DNA from: Alphaproteobacteria bacterium
GTDB taxonomy: Bacteria > Pseudomonadota > Alphaproteobacteria > Micropepsales > Micropepsaceae
DNA length: 64,000 bases
NCBI GenBank assembly: GCA_016783965.1
Contig: JADHVO010000002.1
Location: 434,001 to 498,000, forward strand
Reading direction: 5' to 3'
The notes beneath the pieces are model-generated. The model worked only from the letters and a program-made list of their open reading frames with translations. It was not told the origin of the DNA and ran no database searches. Made by a program: the position numbers and the translations under genes. Below, piece by piece: positions 1-9,583 of this stretch (its first letter is position 1; each line of letters begins with the position of its first letter).

Positions 1-782
1 TTGACCGTCGCCGACAGCAGCGCGGTTCCAGCGCCGACAAAGGTTCCGTTTGCGCGGTGCACCCGGGTGATCGTCGCTGCGCCGCTCGAATCCGTCTCGA
101 TGCGGATGCGGTCGCCGGCGGCCAGCACCAGATTGACGGCGCCCGGGCAGCTGATCGCCGAGAAATTCGTTGGCACACTGCCGGCACTGTTCGTGATGGT
201 GAGGCTTGACCCGGACACCCGCGCGTCGACCACACAATTCGCGACCTGGTCGAAATAGTTGATCGTCGTCGTGCCGGTGAGCTGCACCCGCGGCGACAAC
301 ACGCTGCTGCCAAACAGCGTGCACGACGAGGCCGAAGCCACCGAAGCTTCGCTGTAACTCGTGAAGAGCGCTTTAAGCACCTGGAGCGCCGAGCGCGTCG
401 TCGGAACCACCGGGGAGCCGAGGTATTGCAGGAAGTCGCCGGCGTTCGGCGCCAAGCTGGTGTACGAGGTGATCAGGCTGTAGAGCGTCGCCAGCTGGTT
501 GAACACAGCCTGCTGGTAGCCCTGCACCGGCACGATCATGTAGGCGAGGCCGGGATAGGCCGTCGAGCCCGAACCGCCGACATAGTTCGACTGGAGCGTG
601 ATGCCGGTGTCGCTGTTGATGCTCTGGATCGGGCAGAAGTCGATCCGCGTGCCGTTGATCACCATCAGCAGCTGGCCGGCGTTGGCGTTCGCCACCCAGG
701 CCGTGCCCGATCCGGTCACGGCCGCGCTGTTGTTCGTAACGGTGAGCGTGCCGGTGTTGTAGAAGTTCACGGACGTGGTCAT
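1..782 (-). CDS. Tail-fibre-like structural protein, C-terminus cut by window edge
   Basis: The reading frame opens at an ATG at 782, eight bases after the stop of the tip-protein gene, and stays open to the window edge (260 codons visible). The protein starts MTTSVNFYNTGTLTVTN and is rich in Ser, Thr, Val and Gly. Its first ~70 residues (VNFYNTGTLTV, then a segment ending in an Ile/Asp-rich stretch) resemble the N-terminal domains of phage tail-fibre or tip-associated proteins that follow gpJ. No catalytic motif is visible. The position directly downstream of the J-like gene supports a host-contact or tail-tip role; the exact family is not recognised. Confidence 0.7.
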   Translation of the reverse strand, partial: MTTSVNFYNTGTLTVTNNSAAVTGSGTAWVANANAGQLLMVINGTRIDFCPIQSINSDTGITLQSNYVGGSGSTAYPGLAYMIVPVQGYQQAVFNQLATLYSLITSYTSLAPNAGDFLQYLGSPVVPTTRSALQVLKALFTSYSEASVASASSCTLFGSSVLSPRVQLTGTTTINYFDQVANCVVDARVSGSSLTITNSAGSVPTNFSAISCPGAVNLVLAAGDRIRIETDSSGAATITRVHRANGTFVGAGTALLSATV

Positions 783-790
783 GGCTGGTC

Positions 791-3700
791 CTACCGAATG
801 GGCTGTGAGATGCAGATCGAGGCACCGGCCTGGTAGCCGGTGCCCGGCACGGCAATGGTCACCGCGTATTGGACATTGGTGCTCACGTACGAGATGTCAG
901 TCAGCACCAGCGAATAGAGCGCTGTGCCCGGCACCGTTGTGATGACCTCGGAGAACGACAGCGACCCGTCGCTGAAGCTGAGGCTGTGCCCCAGAGCGTT
1001 CTTCGGGGACACGATCGTGATCGTCACGTCGTGGTTCGCACCCGTGGGGTTCACGATCACCAGATTGATCAGTATCTGGATCGGGCTGTTCGCCACCACT
1101 GCGGTCGAGGCGCTAGTTACGAGCGTTGGCGTGCCGGTGATCGGATTGACGTAGCTCCCGAACGTCGTGTTGAACGTGTTGGCGGCGCCGACGGTCAGGT
1201 GGCTCGCGACAATCAGGTTGTTGACGATGATGTTGGCGGCGTTGATCAGTCCGGCCTTGAGCGGGGCCGCGAAATAGGCCGTGCCGCCGGTGATCGAGAA
1301 CAGCGGCAGCGAGCCCGCGGTCGGGTCGTAATAGTTGAAGTCGTTCGCGATGACGGTGAAGCTCGACCGCGTCGCGCCGCCGTCCAGCCGCACCAGCCCG
1401 GTGACGTTGCCGCCTCCGTCGATCGACACGCCCCACATCGCGGCGTAGCCATTGACCGAGCTGACCAGCGAGTTGATCGTGACGGTGTGACCGCTGACCG
1501 TGCTCGACAGTGACAGCTGGAACGCCGACGCGGCGGAGGTCGCCAGGTCGTTCGCCGGAACCCAGTTCGAATTGTCCCAGCGCGTGAGCGTGTTGGCGCT
1601 GGTCGTATTGTTGACCCAGAGATCGCCCAGATGAAGCGGCGTCGGCGCGCTGTTCTGCACGAAGACGCTGATGCCAGAGAGCCCAGGCACTGCCGTCCAC
1701 GCCGCGCCGTTCCAGAAATAGGGCGTGTTGCCATGCCCGGGCGTCGTGTCGAACCACAGGTCGCCCGTCGCGTTTGCAACCGGCGCTGACGTCGCGGTGA
1801 AGATCGTGTTGCGGCCGTTGACCGAGGTGACCAGGCCACCGATCGCCGTCGCGACAGCATTGGCGCCCAGATAGCCAGTCAGCGCCGAATTGACGGTGCT
1901 GATCGCCGAGGCATTGGTCGCGATGTTGCTGTTCGCCACCGAAAGGCCAGTGGTGAGCGTGTTGAACGCGTTCGACACCGCGTTCGCGCCGGAATAGCCG
2001 CTGATCGCCGACTGGATTGCGGTAATGGCAGAGGTGTTCGATGCGATGTTGCTGTTTGCCGCCGACAGGTTGGTCGTCAGCGTCGAGAAAGCGTTGCCGA
2101 CGGCGCTGGCGCCCAGATAGCCGGTCAGCGCTGCGTTGATCGTGGTGACCGCGGACGCGCTGGTCGCGATCAGCGGATTGTCGACCGCAACCCAGGCCGA
2201 ACCGTTCCAGCGCGACATGGTGTTCGCGCCGCCGGTGGTGTTGATCCAGACGTCGCCCACCGCGCCCGCGGTCGGCGTGCTGGTCTGCGCAAAGGTCGTC
2301 GCCTTGTTCAGGTCCGGCCGCGGCACCCAGGCCGAGCCGTTCCAGGTATTGACCGTGTTGCCGTTACTGGTGTCGACCCAGAGGTCGCCGGTCGCGATCG
2401 CCGTCGGCGCCGTTCCCTGGACGAAGGTCGAATTCTTGGCGCTCACGCTGCTGGTCAGCGTCGTAAAGGCATTTGCGACGGCATTGGAGCCGCTATAGCC
2501 GTTGATCGCCGCCTGGATCGACGTGATGGCCGAGGTGTTCGAGGCGATGTTGCTGTTCGCCGTCGACAGGTTGGTCGTCAGGGTCGAGAAGGCGTTTCCG
2601 ACCGCACTGGCGCCCAGATAACCGCTCAGCGCTGCGTTGATGGTGCTGATCGACGACGAATTCGCCGCGATATTACTGTTCGCGGCGGAAAGTCCCGTCG
2701 TCAGCGTGTTGAAAGCAGTCGCCACCGCGCTGGCGCCAGTGTAGCCGGCCAGCGCCGACTGCAACGACGTGATCGCCGAACCCTGCGAGGTTATCGTGCC
2801 GCCCTGCGACGACACCGTCGACGTCAGGCTCGCAAGCGCGCTCGCCACCGTGCTCGACGGGCTGTAGGCCCCGCCGATGGTCGCTGACACCTGGCTGATC
2901 GCCGAAGCATTGGCATTGTCGCGGTCGACGCTGGCGTTGTCGTTGCTGGCCACCAGCGCTGACAGGGTGGCGTTCTCGTTCTCCAGCGTCGCGCCGAGCT
3001 CGGTGATGCGCGTGGCGGTCGCCGTCAGACCTTCCTGCACCTGCGTCGTGATGGTCGAGGTGTAGTACGCGACAGTCGCATTGACCTGTTTGCGCGTGTC
3101 GCTCAGCGCCGACAGAAGGCTTATGAGCGCTTCGGCATTCTGCTCGGCCAACGCCTCGTCGCCGCGCACCGCCGCCGCCGTTTGCTGGATCGTCGCCGCG
3201 GCGCTGCTCGGGTCGAGCGACGCCACGGTGCTCGCCAGCGACGTCACCTGCGCCGCCAGACCGGTGCTCGGCGTGTTGATCTGGCTGTTCAGCGTCGCGA
3301 GATCGGATGCGTTGGCCTTACCGGTCGACAGGCTGGCGGACGTCGCTTCCAGCGTCGTGACGCGCGCGGCCAGCGCCACGTCGGTATTGCCGGTGACGAT
3401 GCCGTTGACGATCGCCGCCAGGTCGAGCCGTGCCTGCGCCTCGGCCGAGATGCCGTCGACGATCTGTTTGGTCAGCGACGACTGCGCGATCGCAATGGCG
3501 CCGGCATTCTGTTGCAGTCCCTGCTGGACCGCATACATGATGCTGATCAGCGCCTGGGCGTTCTGGTTCTCGATCTCCAGAAGGCCACGGATCGAGGTGA
3601 GCGAACTGACGATGCGCGTCTCGTCCGCCGTCGGCAGCGTCGACGCCGGCGTCGTGACCGTCTGCCAGCTCGTCCAGTTCGCGGTGAAGCCCGGAATACC

Positions 3701-5566
3701 GGTCAGCAGCAGCCGGTATTGGTAGGTGGTAAGCGGCTGCGCGTTCGGGATGACCAGCGTTCCCGAGAGGTCGCCGGTCTGGAAATTCGAGACGTTGTCG
3801 CCGTTGATCCGCCATTCCACCAGCGTGCCGGTGGCGCGGTTGTCCTGCGGATCGGCATAGACGATCTTGATCGCTGGCACGACCGAGCCGCCGCCGCCGG
3901 GCTGTGCCAGCGCGGTGGTGGACGTGATCGAGGCCGTCGTGGCGCTCGGCGGCGACGCGCTCGGCAGCACACCGCCCGCAACCGACAGCTCGTCGTTGGC
4001 CGGTACCCAAGAGAAGATCGTGCTGTCGGTTTCAATCAGGTTCAGCACGATGTCGAGGTTCGGCTTCACACTGGCGCCGACCACCAGGAAGGTCTTGGCG
4101 GTATAGCTCCACTGCGCGCTGGTCCAGCTGATCCAGTCGCCGCGCTCGATCACCATGGCCGCGGGCCTGAGCGTGATCGTGTGCGCCAGCTGCCGCCGGT
4201 TGCGCCGGCGGAAGATTTCCATCAGGCGCTGGCCCTGCGTGCCAGAATGCACCATGTCGAACTGGTAGGTATCGCCCAGTTCGATGCCGCCGTCGGTCGC
4301 GATGTCGTCGTTCGACGTGCGCTTAGGCAGCGAAGCAATCGACCAGTTCTGCGACGGGTCGAGGAACGTCCCGAACACAGCGTTCTTGAGGCCATCGAAG
4401 CCGAACTTCGGCGCGTGCTCGTAGGCTTCCAGCGCCATGATGTCGTCGTCGGTAATGCTCACCGCCGCGCTCGCCGACACACCCGGGAACGCCGCGATCG
4501 AGCCGGCGCCGGTGCCGATATAGCCTGCCATCGACGTCGCAACGGTTCCGAGAAACGAGGTCGCATCGCGATTGACGGCCGTCTGGCCGCCGACGCGATA
4601 GCGCAGTTCCGATCCACCCGCCTTGAGCGACACGGACTCGTCGCAGGCATTCATCGCCGCAGTCCAGGACGCCGCCGGCAGTTCGCTCTCGATCGCCGAG
4701 GCGCCATAGAACAGCACACCGCCGACGAAGATGCCCCGCGCGATGTTCTCCGCGATGACGCAGGGGTTCTCGCTGAACGCGTAGGTCGACGGCGTGCCCC
4801 AGCGCTGCGAACCGGAGCCACCATTGGTCGAATCCAGCCGGCGGTCGTACAGCTTGGCGCCGCGCAGGATGAATTCGACGCGCGGAATTCCCGAAAAAAC
4901 GTTCTGATCGTAGATGCAGGTGATACGCGCGTAACAGACGTTCTGACCGACCGACGTCGCCGGCCACTGGCTGCCGAGCGCGGTGTGCAGCCAAGTGTCC
5001 GCCGCCTGCCCATCGGCGCCGGAATAGAACTTGATCCACATCTTGTTGGTGTAGTCGGTTCCCGGCTGGGACGTGACCGGGTCGATGCTGTAGCGCACGC
5101 GCCAGCCCAGCGACGCATCGCGCTGGTTGCTGCCGCCCGGCAGCACAGTGCCCGGGGGCGTGAGCGTGCTGGAGCCCTCGAAGTCGACGCCAACCAGCTG
5201 GCCGTCGACCAGGATGTATTCCAGCCCGTCGCATTCGTGATCGGCAAGCGCGATCACCATCTCCAGCACGCGGTTCTTGTTACTGTCGCCGCCGCCGGTC
5301 GGCAGATGATCGTGCGTGAACTGTGCTGCCAGAGATCCTGCGGTGCGGGCGCGCCCGACGACCAGTTGGCGCGGAAAGCTCGGGTCATAGGCGAGCTGGG
5401 TGTGCACGCCCGCGCCCTTGTTGCCGCCGGCGAGAAACGAAGCCGCCGTGCCCAGGAGCGTGCTGACACCCAGGCCCATCAAGTATGGCGAAGCGAACTG
5501 AAGGCCCGGAACAAATGAAGCCGCAATCTCGGCGGCTCCCAGGGCGGCGTTGGCGATCTTCGACAT
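791..5566 (-). CDS. Tail tip / host-specificity protein (gpJ-like)
   Basis: This 1591-residue protein has the place and size of lambda gpJ, the central tail-tip protein that contacts the host receptor. The first ~530 residues form the hub-like part. A fibronectin-type III-like segment follows at roughly 540-650. A long Ala/Ser/Thr/Gln-rich part then contains repeats in two families (separate entry) and ends in a beta-rich C-terminal domain. The ATG at 5566 overlaps the upstream stop as TGATG, and a TTG one codon earlier is less likely. The last gene of the canonical tail block, it is followed by a fibre-like gene. Confidence 0.85.
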   Translation of the reverse strand: MSKIANAALGAAEIAASFVPGLQFASPYLMGLGVSTLLGTAASFLAGGNKGAGVHTQLAYDPSFPRQLVVGRARTAGSLAAQFTHDHLPTGGGDSNKNRVLEMVIALADHECDGLEYILVDGQLVGVDFEGSSTLTPPGTVLPGGSNQRDASLGWRVRYSIDPVTSQPGTDYTNKMWIKFYSGADGQAADTWLHTALGSQWPATSVGQNVCYARITCIYDQNVFSGIPRVEFILRGAKLYDRRLDSTNGGSGSQRWGTPSTYAFSENPCVIAENIARGIFVGGVLFYGASAIESELPAASWTAAMNACDESVSLKAGGSELRYRVGGQTAVNRDATSFLGTVATSMAGYIGTGAGSIAAFPGVSASAAVSITDDDIMALEAYEHAPKFGFDGLKNAVFGTFLDPSQNWSIASLPKRTSNDDIATDGGIELGDTYQFDMVHSGTQGQRLMEIFRRRNRRQLAHTITLRPAAMVIERGDWISWTSAQWSYTAKTFLVVGASVKPNLDIVLNLIETDSTIFSWVPANDELSVAGGVLPSASPPSATTASITSTTALAQPGGGGSVVPAIKIVYADPQDNRATGTLVEWRINGDNVSNFQTGDLSGTLVIPNAQPLTTYQYRLLLTGIPGFTANWTSWQTVTTPASTLPTADETRIVSSLTSIRGLLEIENQNAQALISIMYAVQQGLQQNAGAIAIAQSSLTKQIVDGISAEAQARLDLAAIVNGIVTGNTDVALAARVTTLEATSASLSTGKANASDLATLNSQINTPSTGLAAQVTSLASTVASLDPSSAAATIQQTAAAVRGDEALAEQNAEALISLLSALSDTRKQVNATVAYYTSTITTQVQEGLTATATRITELGATLENENATLSALVASNDNASVDRDNANASAISQVSATIGGAYSPSSTVASALASLTSTVSSQGGTITSQGSAITSLQSALAGYTGASAVATAFNTLTTGLSAANSNIAANSSSISTINAALSGYLGASAVGNAFSTLTTNLSTANSNIASNTSAITSIQAAINGYSGSNAVANAFTTLTSSVSAKNSTFVQGTAPTAIATGDLWVDTSNGNTVNTWNGSAWVPRPDLNKATTFAQTSTPTAGAVGDVWINTTGGANTMSRWNGSAWVAVDNPLIATSASAVTTINAALTGYLGASAVGNAFSTLTTNLSAANSNIASNTSAITAIQSAISGYSGANAVSNAFNTLTTGLSVANSNIATNASAISTVNSALTGYLGANAVATAIGGLVTSVNGRNTIFTATSAPVANATGDLWFDTTPGHGNTPYFWNGAAWTAVPGLSGISVFVQNSAPTPLHLGDLWVNNTTSANTLTRWDNSNWVPANDLATSAASAFQLSLSSTVSGHTVTINSLVSSVNGYAAMWGVSIDGGGNVTGLVRLDGGATRSSFTVIANDFNYYDPTAGSLPLFSITGGTAYFAAPLKAGLINAANIIVNNLIVASHLTVGAANTFNTTFGSYVNPITGTPTLVTSASTAVVANSPIQILINLVIVNPTGANHDVTITIVSPKNALGHSLSFSDGSLSFSEVITTVPGTALYSLVLTDISYVSTNVQYAVTIAVPGTGYQAGASICISQPIR
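1530..2790 (-). repeat. Two interleaved repeat families inside the tail-tip gene
   Basis: The gene segment encodes about six copies of a ~37-residue unit with the pattern GYxGAxAVxxAFxTLTT followed by ANSNIA and a Ser/Thr turn. Between them lie four copies of a ~40-residue unit with the pattern GDLWxxT, then WNGxAWV. The first looks like coiled-coil or helical stalk repeats; the second looks like a small beta module. Boundaries are approximate. Such arrays are common in receptor-binding proteins and can change length by recombination. Confidence 0.8.
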
Positions 5567-5982
5567 CAACCGACCTCAAAGGCGCGGGTGCAATCCAACC
5601 GCGATACGAACTGCAAACCGTCGGCGCCATAGCCGGCCACGGACTCGCCCAAAACGATGCCGATCGCCCCGAACGGGTCTTCGGCCGACGGCTCGCGGAT
5701 CACGGCCAGGTCGCCGCGCTTCGCCGCCGCTAGAGGCAGCCCCGGAAACAAGTGCGCCAGCAGTTCCGGCGCCGTGCGCGCGTTTAGGCTGAGCAGCACG
5801 CGCGCCGCGCCGCGCTCATCGGCATAGGTGCTACGATACGGAGCCGCCGGATCATCGCCGCGTACCGCCTTCACCGCGTCGGACGCGAGCAGCAGGCAAT
5901 CCGCCTGCCCCCACGCAAACGCGCGCTTGCGGTACGCCTCGATCACTGCGATCAGACGGTCTTCCCAGCCCGGAATGCGCAT
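5566..5982 (-). CDS. Tail assembly peptidase-like protein (DUF6950 / NlpC-P60-like)
   Basis: This 138-residue protein begins MRIPGWEDRLIAVIEAYR and has a GQADCLLLASDAV motif at about residues 25-37. The Cys sits where the NlpC/P60 nucleophile is expected. A later GDLAV segment and an FGAIGIVLG segment fit the beta core of that fold, but I see no clear catalytic His. It occupies the lambda gpK position between the minor tail proteins and gpJ. Members of this group are called DUF6950 or phage cell-wall peptidases; activity is inferred only. Confidence 0.7.
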   Translation of the reverse strand: MRIPGWEDRLIAVIEAYRKRAFAWGQADCLLLASDAVKAVRGDDPAAPYRSTYADERGAARVLLSLNARTAPELLAHLFPGLPLAAAKRGDLAVIREPSAEDPFGAIGIVLGESVAGYGADGLQFVSRLDCTRAFEVG

Positions 5983-5983
5983 G

Positions 5984-6601
5984 TCAGGTGATCGGGCTCG
6001 TGATGCCGCGGATCGACTTGACCGCGTGCGGCGGTTTTGGCTGCTTCACGCCCCAATACATCTGCTGCTCGATCGTCGTGGCGACCTGGCTGAAGAACGT
6101 GTCGGTCGAGAGGCGCTGGCGCTGATCAGCGTCGCTACGCACCGCCGGATTGACCCAGCTGAGCCGCCGCGAGACGTCCTCGCACGACAATTGCAGCGAC
6201 GATTGCTGCTTGCCGCCGCCACGGATCGCCGCCTTGTCCATGCGTCCGGACGCCATCACCACCGGCGTGTCGACCAGGTTGCGGCTTGCATCGAGCAACG
6301 CCAGCAGCACCTGGATGGGGCGCTGGTGCCAGGTGTAGGTGAAAAAGTCGTTCAGCACATCGGTGTCGAGGCCGTTGAGCGTCACGGTGAAATTCGGGAT
6401 CGACAGGTTGGTGACGCCGTCGACCTTCGAAATCTCGCCCAGCTTACCGGTGCCGTAATAGGTGACGCCGCCGATCGACACGGTGCCAAGATCGTTCCAG
6501 AAACCGAACAGACCCTCGTCGACGTAGACGTTGACCAGCGCCCGCACGACCAGAAGGCCGGCGGCGAGCGCGGTCTGCGTGGCGGAGCTCAGCGTGCGCA
6601 T
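5984..6601 (-). CDS. Minor tail protein (gpL position)
   Basis: The predicted start is the ATG at 6601, four bases after the upstream gene's stop, giving 205 residues starting MRTLSSATQTALAAG. An open frame continues upstream to 6778 but runs into the preceding gene and is out of keeping with the compact spacing. The protein has an alternating hydrophobic beta pattern and no Cys-rich cluster. By position it matches lambda gpL or DUF2163-type tail-tip adaptor proteins. I do not recognise the family with certainty. Confidence 0.65.
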   Translation of the reverse strand: MRTLSSATQTALAAGLLVVRALVNVYVDEGLFGFWNDLGTVSIGGVTYYGTGKLGEISKVDGVTNLSIPNFTVTLNGLDTDVLNDFFTYTWHQRPIQVLLALLDASRNLVDTPVVMASGRMDKAAIRGGGKQQSSLQLSCEDVSRRLSWVNPAVRSDADQRQRLSTDTFFSQVATTIEQQMYWGVKQPKPPHAVKSIRGITSPIT

Positions 6602-6605
6602 GGGG

Positions 6606-7274
6606 TCAGACCAGTGTTTGCTGTCCGGTGAACTCGAGGCGCCCATAGCCGGAAGCTTCCAGCTGACGCCGCTTCGAATTCGGTTGCAGAACGAATTTGC
6701 CGGCGGGCTGCGCCAGCAGGATGGTAGCGCTGCCATAGCCCGGCCGGATGTGCGGCCGAACCTCGACATTGATGACACCCGAACCGTTGCCGGTTGCGGC
6801 CGCCATCACCTGATGCAGCGCGCGCGAAGCGCCGGAGTTGTAGTCGAAGGCGAGATAATCGCCCTCGGTCATCACGAACGATGCCGGCAGCCCCGAGATC
6901 TGTGGTGTGACGTTGTCGCTCGCGACTGAGGCCAGGGTCGCTGTGCCGTCGAACGCCGCGCCGCCGATCGCCCGCGTCAGCCCCGTGAAGCCGTTCGGGT
7001 AGGCGATCGGATAGCTGCGCGCGAGGTCATAGGCGTAAAACGTGTTCAGCGACCCATCGAGCGACTTCAGCCACGCATCGACGGTCTTGAAATCCGCCGG
7101 CGACAGCCGCGCACTCTTGAAATTGGCGAGCCACAGCGGTGGCGCCACGTCGCGCACGATCGGCTGCCCACCGCGTGTCGGGGCCGATTCCTGCGTCTCG
7201 TCGATGTCGAAGTCGCAGACCGACAGCCGCGCCAGAAGCGCCGGTGGCAGCGTGCGGGGAAAGCTGATCGTCAT
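6606..7274 (-). CDS. Distal tail / minor tail protein (gpM position)
   Basis: This 222-residue protein starts MTISFPRTLPPALLARLSVC. It overlaps the tape-measure stop by ATGA (7271-7274), so translation is coupled. The N-terminal half contains a WLKSLDGSLNTFYAYD segment that resembles distal tail proteins, followed by a Gly/Ala-rich beta region. It follows the tape measure, as gpM or Dit-type proteins do, and probably joins the tail tube to the tip. The family assignment rests on position and general composition. Confidence 0.65.
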   Translation of the reverse strand: MTISFPRTLPPALLARLSVCDFDIDETQESAPTRGGQPIVRDVAPPLWLANFKSARLSPADFKTVDAWLKSLDGSLNTFYAYDLARSYPIAYPNGFTGLTRAIGGAAFDGTATLASVASDNVTPQISGLPASFVMTEGDYLAFDYNSGASRALHQVMAAATGNGSGVINVEVRPHIRPGYGSATILLAQPAGKFVLQPNSKRRQLEASGYGRLEFTGQQTLV

Positions 7275-9580
7275 GCCATCACGTTGCGCGATCGCGCCTG
7301 GCCCATGATGCCAACTACGGCGCGCGGCAGATGTTCCTCCATGTGCACGCGCAGCACTTCCTGCACCTCGTCTTTCGTCATGCCGGCGCCGTTGATGGTG
7401 ATCGTCGGCGCGTAGTGGACGGCGACACTGCCGCTTCCACCCGACGACGCGACACCCAGCTTGCCATCGGTACCGCGCCGTAGCGGCACCACCGCTTCCG
7501 GGCCGGCCTCGCCCATCATCGACATCGGCACCACGACCCGGTTCTGGATGATTCCGCCGTTGGCGAAAGGCACGACCTGGCCATCCCAGAACGCGTTGCC
7601 GTTCGCCGATCCGATGAGATGGCCGATGATGCTGCCGAACTCGCTCAGGCTGGAACCGCCGTCGATCCAGTCGTTCAGCGACTTTCCGAGCGGGCCGACC
7701 ACCTGCTTTTCTAGCACGATGCGCGCCAGATCGCTCAGGATCGTGCTGACGAGGTGATCGAACGCCTTACCGACGCTCTCGCTACCCTCGGCGATGCCCA
7801 AGAATCCGTCCTCGACCGCCTTCAGACCATCCGCGGCCGTGTCCTTGAACGAGATGTTGAGGTCCTCGTTGGACTTCACGATGAAGTCGTGCAGGCCGCC
7901 CTGCTGTGCCACCGTATCCTCGTAGCGGCGCCGGTTCGCCTCAGCGGTCGCAGCATCCCGGTCGTTCTGAGCCTTGGCCTCGATCGCGGCGAGGGCCGCT
8001 TGATACTCCGCGAACTTCGCCTTGTCGCGCTCCCAGCCCTGCTCCTTGTTCTGGAGAGCCACGATCTGCGCATCCCGCTCCGCGTCGATGGAGTCGATGC
8101 GATCCTTCAACCAGTCCGCGGTCGCGCGCGCCGACGCGTCATAGTATCCCTCTTGGCCGCGCAGCATGGCCAGCTGGGTTTGGTCCTGCGCTTCGATCAT
8201 CTGGGCGTAGGACTTTGCTTGGCCAGATGTGAGTTGCGCCAGATAAGCCCTCTGATCGGCCAGCGCCTTTTCCTGCCGTTCCTTCGTCTGGTCGGCTTGC
8301 TTGCCAAGGCGATTGGCGTTCTGTGAGTCATAGTCACGACCAAGTGCTGACTGCAGCTGATCAAGCAACTTGGGGTCGAGCGCACCCAACCTCTTCCGAA
8401 GGCCATCCTCATCGAGCCCGAAAGGCGTGGCGATGGTCTTCAGATGGTCGGCAATGAAACGGGAGCGAGACCCAGTCGCGCCCGAACGGATGTCGCGTTC
8501 CACATCGCCCAGCGCATCGCGAAGGGCGACGACCAGCGAGTTATCGACGGGCTTTCCTGTCCCGGGTGGCCGCGGTGAAGGCGGCGGGGGCGCATTGTCC
8601 GGCTCCGGCTGCGGCTGGTAGTCGAACCTCGACGCGTCACCCTGATGCTGATGTTGCCAAATCCAGAAGCGGTAAGCCGAGTTGAGGCGGTTTAATGCCT
8701 CCGTTGCGCCATCGAGCGCCTTGGTAACGAGGCCGCCGACACCATCGGTTCGGCCCAGCTCACCGAGCAAATTGGTCCACGCTTCGGTAAGATCGTGCGT
8801 CGCGCCCGTGAGGCCATCGTGCATGGCTGCGGCAACGCCGCGGGTACGTCCCTCCAAGTCATGCAGCAGTTCCGCTTGCGCAGCCTCGAGATCGCCCTCG
8901 CGCTGGAGGTTCTCGATGACAGCGATTTGTGCTGGTTGAAGATCAATATGGGCACGGTGAAGGCGCTTGATGCCCTCGACGGGATTGTCCATCGCCTGGC
9001 CAAGAAGGTCGATATTCGAACGCAGGTCCGTTCCCAGCCATGCCGAGAGATCGGCAGCGACCTGCAAGACGCCTTCGAAAGAGGCCTTTCCGACGTTCTG
9101 AAACCCCAGCAACTCGGCCGCAGCAGCTCGAACATCGACGCTCGACTGCAACGTCGATGCGCTGATGCGCTCCACCATTCCTTCGATGTCGCTTGCGGTA
9201 AGGCCGGAAGCCTCTCCGGAGGCGCGCAGCATCGCCTGGAGATGAATCTGGCTCTGAGACAGCTGCTCTGCGGCCTCAGTCGTCTTGTAGAGGAACGCGA
9301 TGAATGCGCCGCCAGCCGCAGCCGCGGCGAAGAAACCGCCGCCGGTCGTAGCCAGGATGTTTCCCAGCGGGCCCAGTTCGGTCGCGAAGCCGGCCGCAGC
9401 GTGCTGCGCTTCCTCGATCGTAGATGTCCATAGCTTCGCGCCGGACGATGACGAGGTATCGAAGTTGATGCGCTTGAGCGCAGCCTCGCCGTCGGCGCCC
9501 AGCTTCAGCAGCGCGGCACGAACCTGCTCCGCGCCTTCTACGGAGAGCCGGACGGCAACCTTGCGGTCACTATTCGCCAT
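7271..9580 (-). CDS. Tail tape measure protein (gpH-like)
   Basis: This 769-residue protein sets tail length and is thought to be ejected ahead of the DNA. The N-terminal part has a hydrophobic Gly/Ala segment near residues 75-100 (FFAAAAAGGAFIAFLYKTTE). The middle is long, helical and charged. The C-terminus carries FANGGIIQNR and MGEAGPEAVVPLRRG, a hallmark of lambda-family tape measures. The ATG at 9580 follows the T-like chaperone stop by three bases, with AAGAGAA upstream as a plausible ribosome site. Siphophage tape measures of this size are common. Confidence 0.93.
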   Translation of the reverse strand: MANSDRKVAVRLSVEGAEQVRAALLKLGADGEAALKRINFDTSSSSGAKLWTSTIEEAQHAAAGFATELGPLGNILATTGGGFFAAAAAGGAFIAFLYKTTEAAEQLSQSQIHLQAMLRASGEASGLTASDIEGMVERISASTLQSSVDVRAAAAELLGFQNVGKASFEGVLQVAADLSAWLGTDLRSNIDLLGQAMDNPVEGIKRLHRAHIDLQPAQIAVIENLQREGDLEAAQAELLHDLEGRTRGVAAAMHDGLTGATHDLTEAWTNLLGELGRTDGVGGLVTKALDGATEALNRLNSAYRFWIWQHQHQGDASRFDYQPQPEPDNAPPPPSPRPPGTGKPVDNSLVVALRDALGDVERDIRSGATGSRSRFIADHLKTIATPFGLDEDGLRKRLGALDPKLLDQLQSALGRDYDSQNANRLGKQADQTKERQEKALADQRAYLAQLTSGQAKSYAQMIEAQDQTQLAMLRGQEGYYDASARATADWLKDRIDSIDAERDAQIVALQNKEQGWERDKAKFAEYQAALAAIEAKAQNDRDAATAEANRRRYEDTVAQQGGLHDFIVKSNEDLNISFKDTAADGLKAVEDGFLGIAEGSESVGKAFDHLVSTILSDLARIVLEKQVVGPLGKSLNDWIDGGSSLSEFGSIIGHLIGSANGNAFWDGQVVPFANGGIIQNRVVVPMSMMGEAGPEAVVPLRRGTDGKLGVASSGGSGSVAVHYAPTITINGAGMTKDEVQEVLRVHMEEHLPRAVVGIMGQARSRNVMA

Positions 9581-9583
9581 AGA

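Noticed and set aside
3182-5518. Long plus-strand open frame (778 codons) opposite the tail-tip gene
   Set aside because: Arg-rich composition with no motif, antisense to a clear structural gene; a GC-rich shadow frame.
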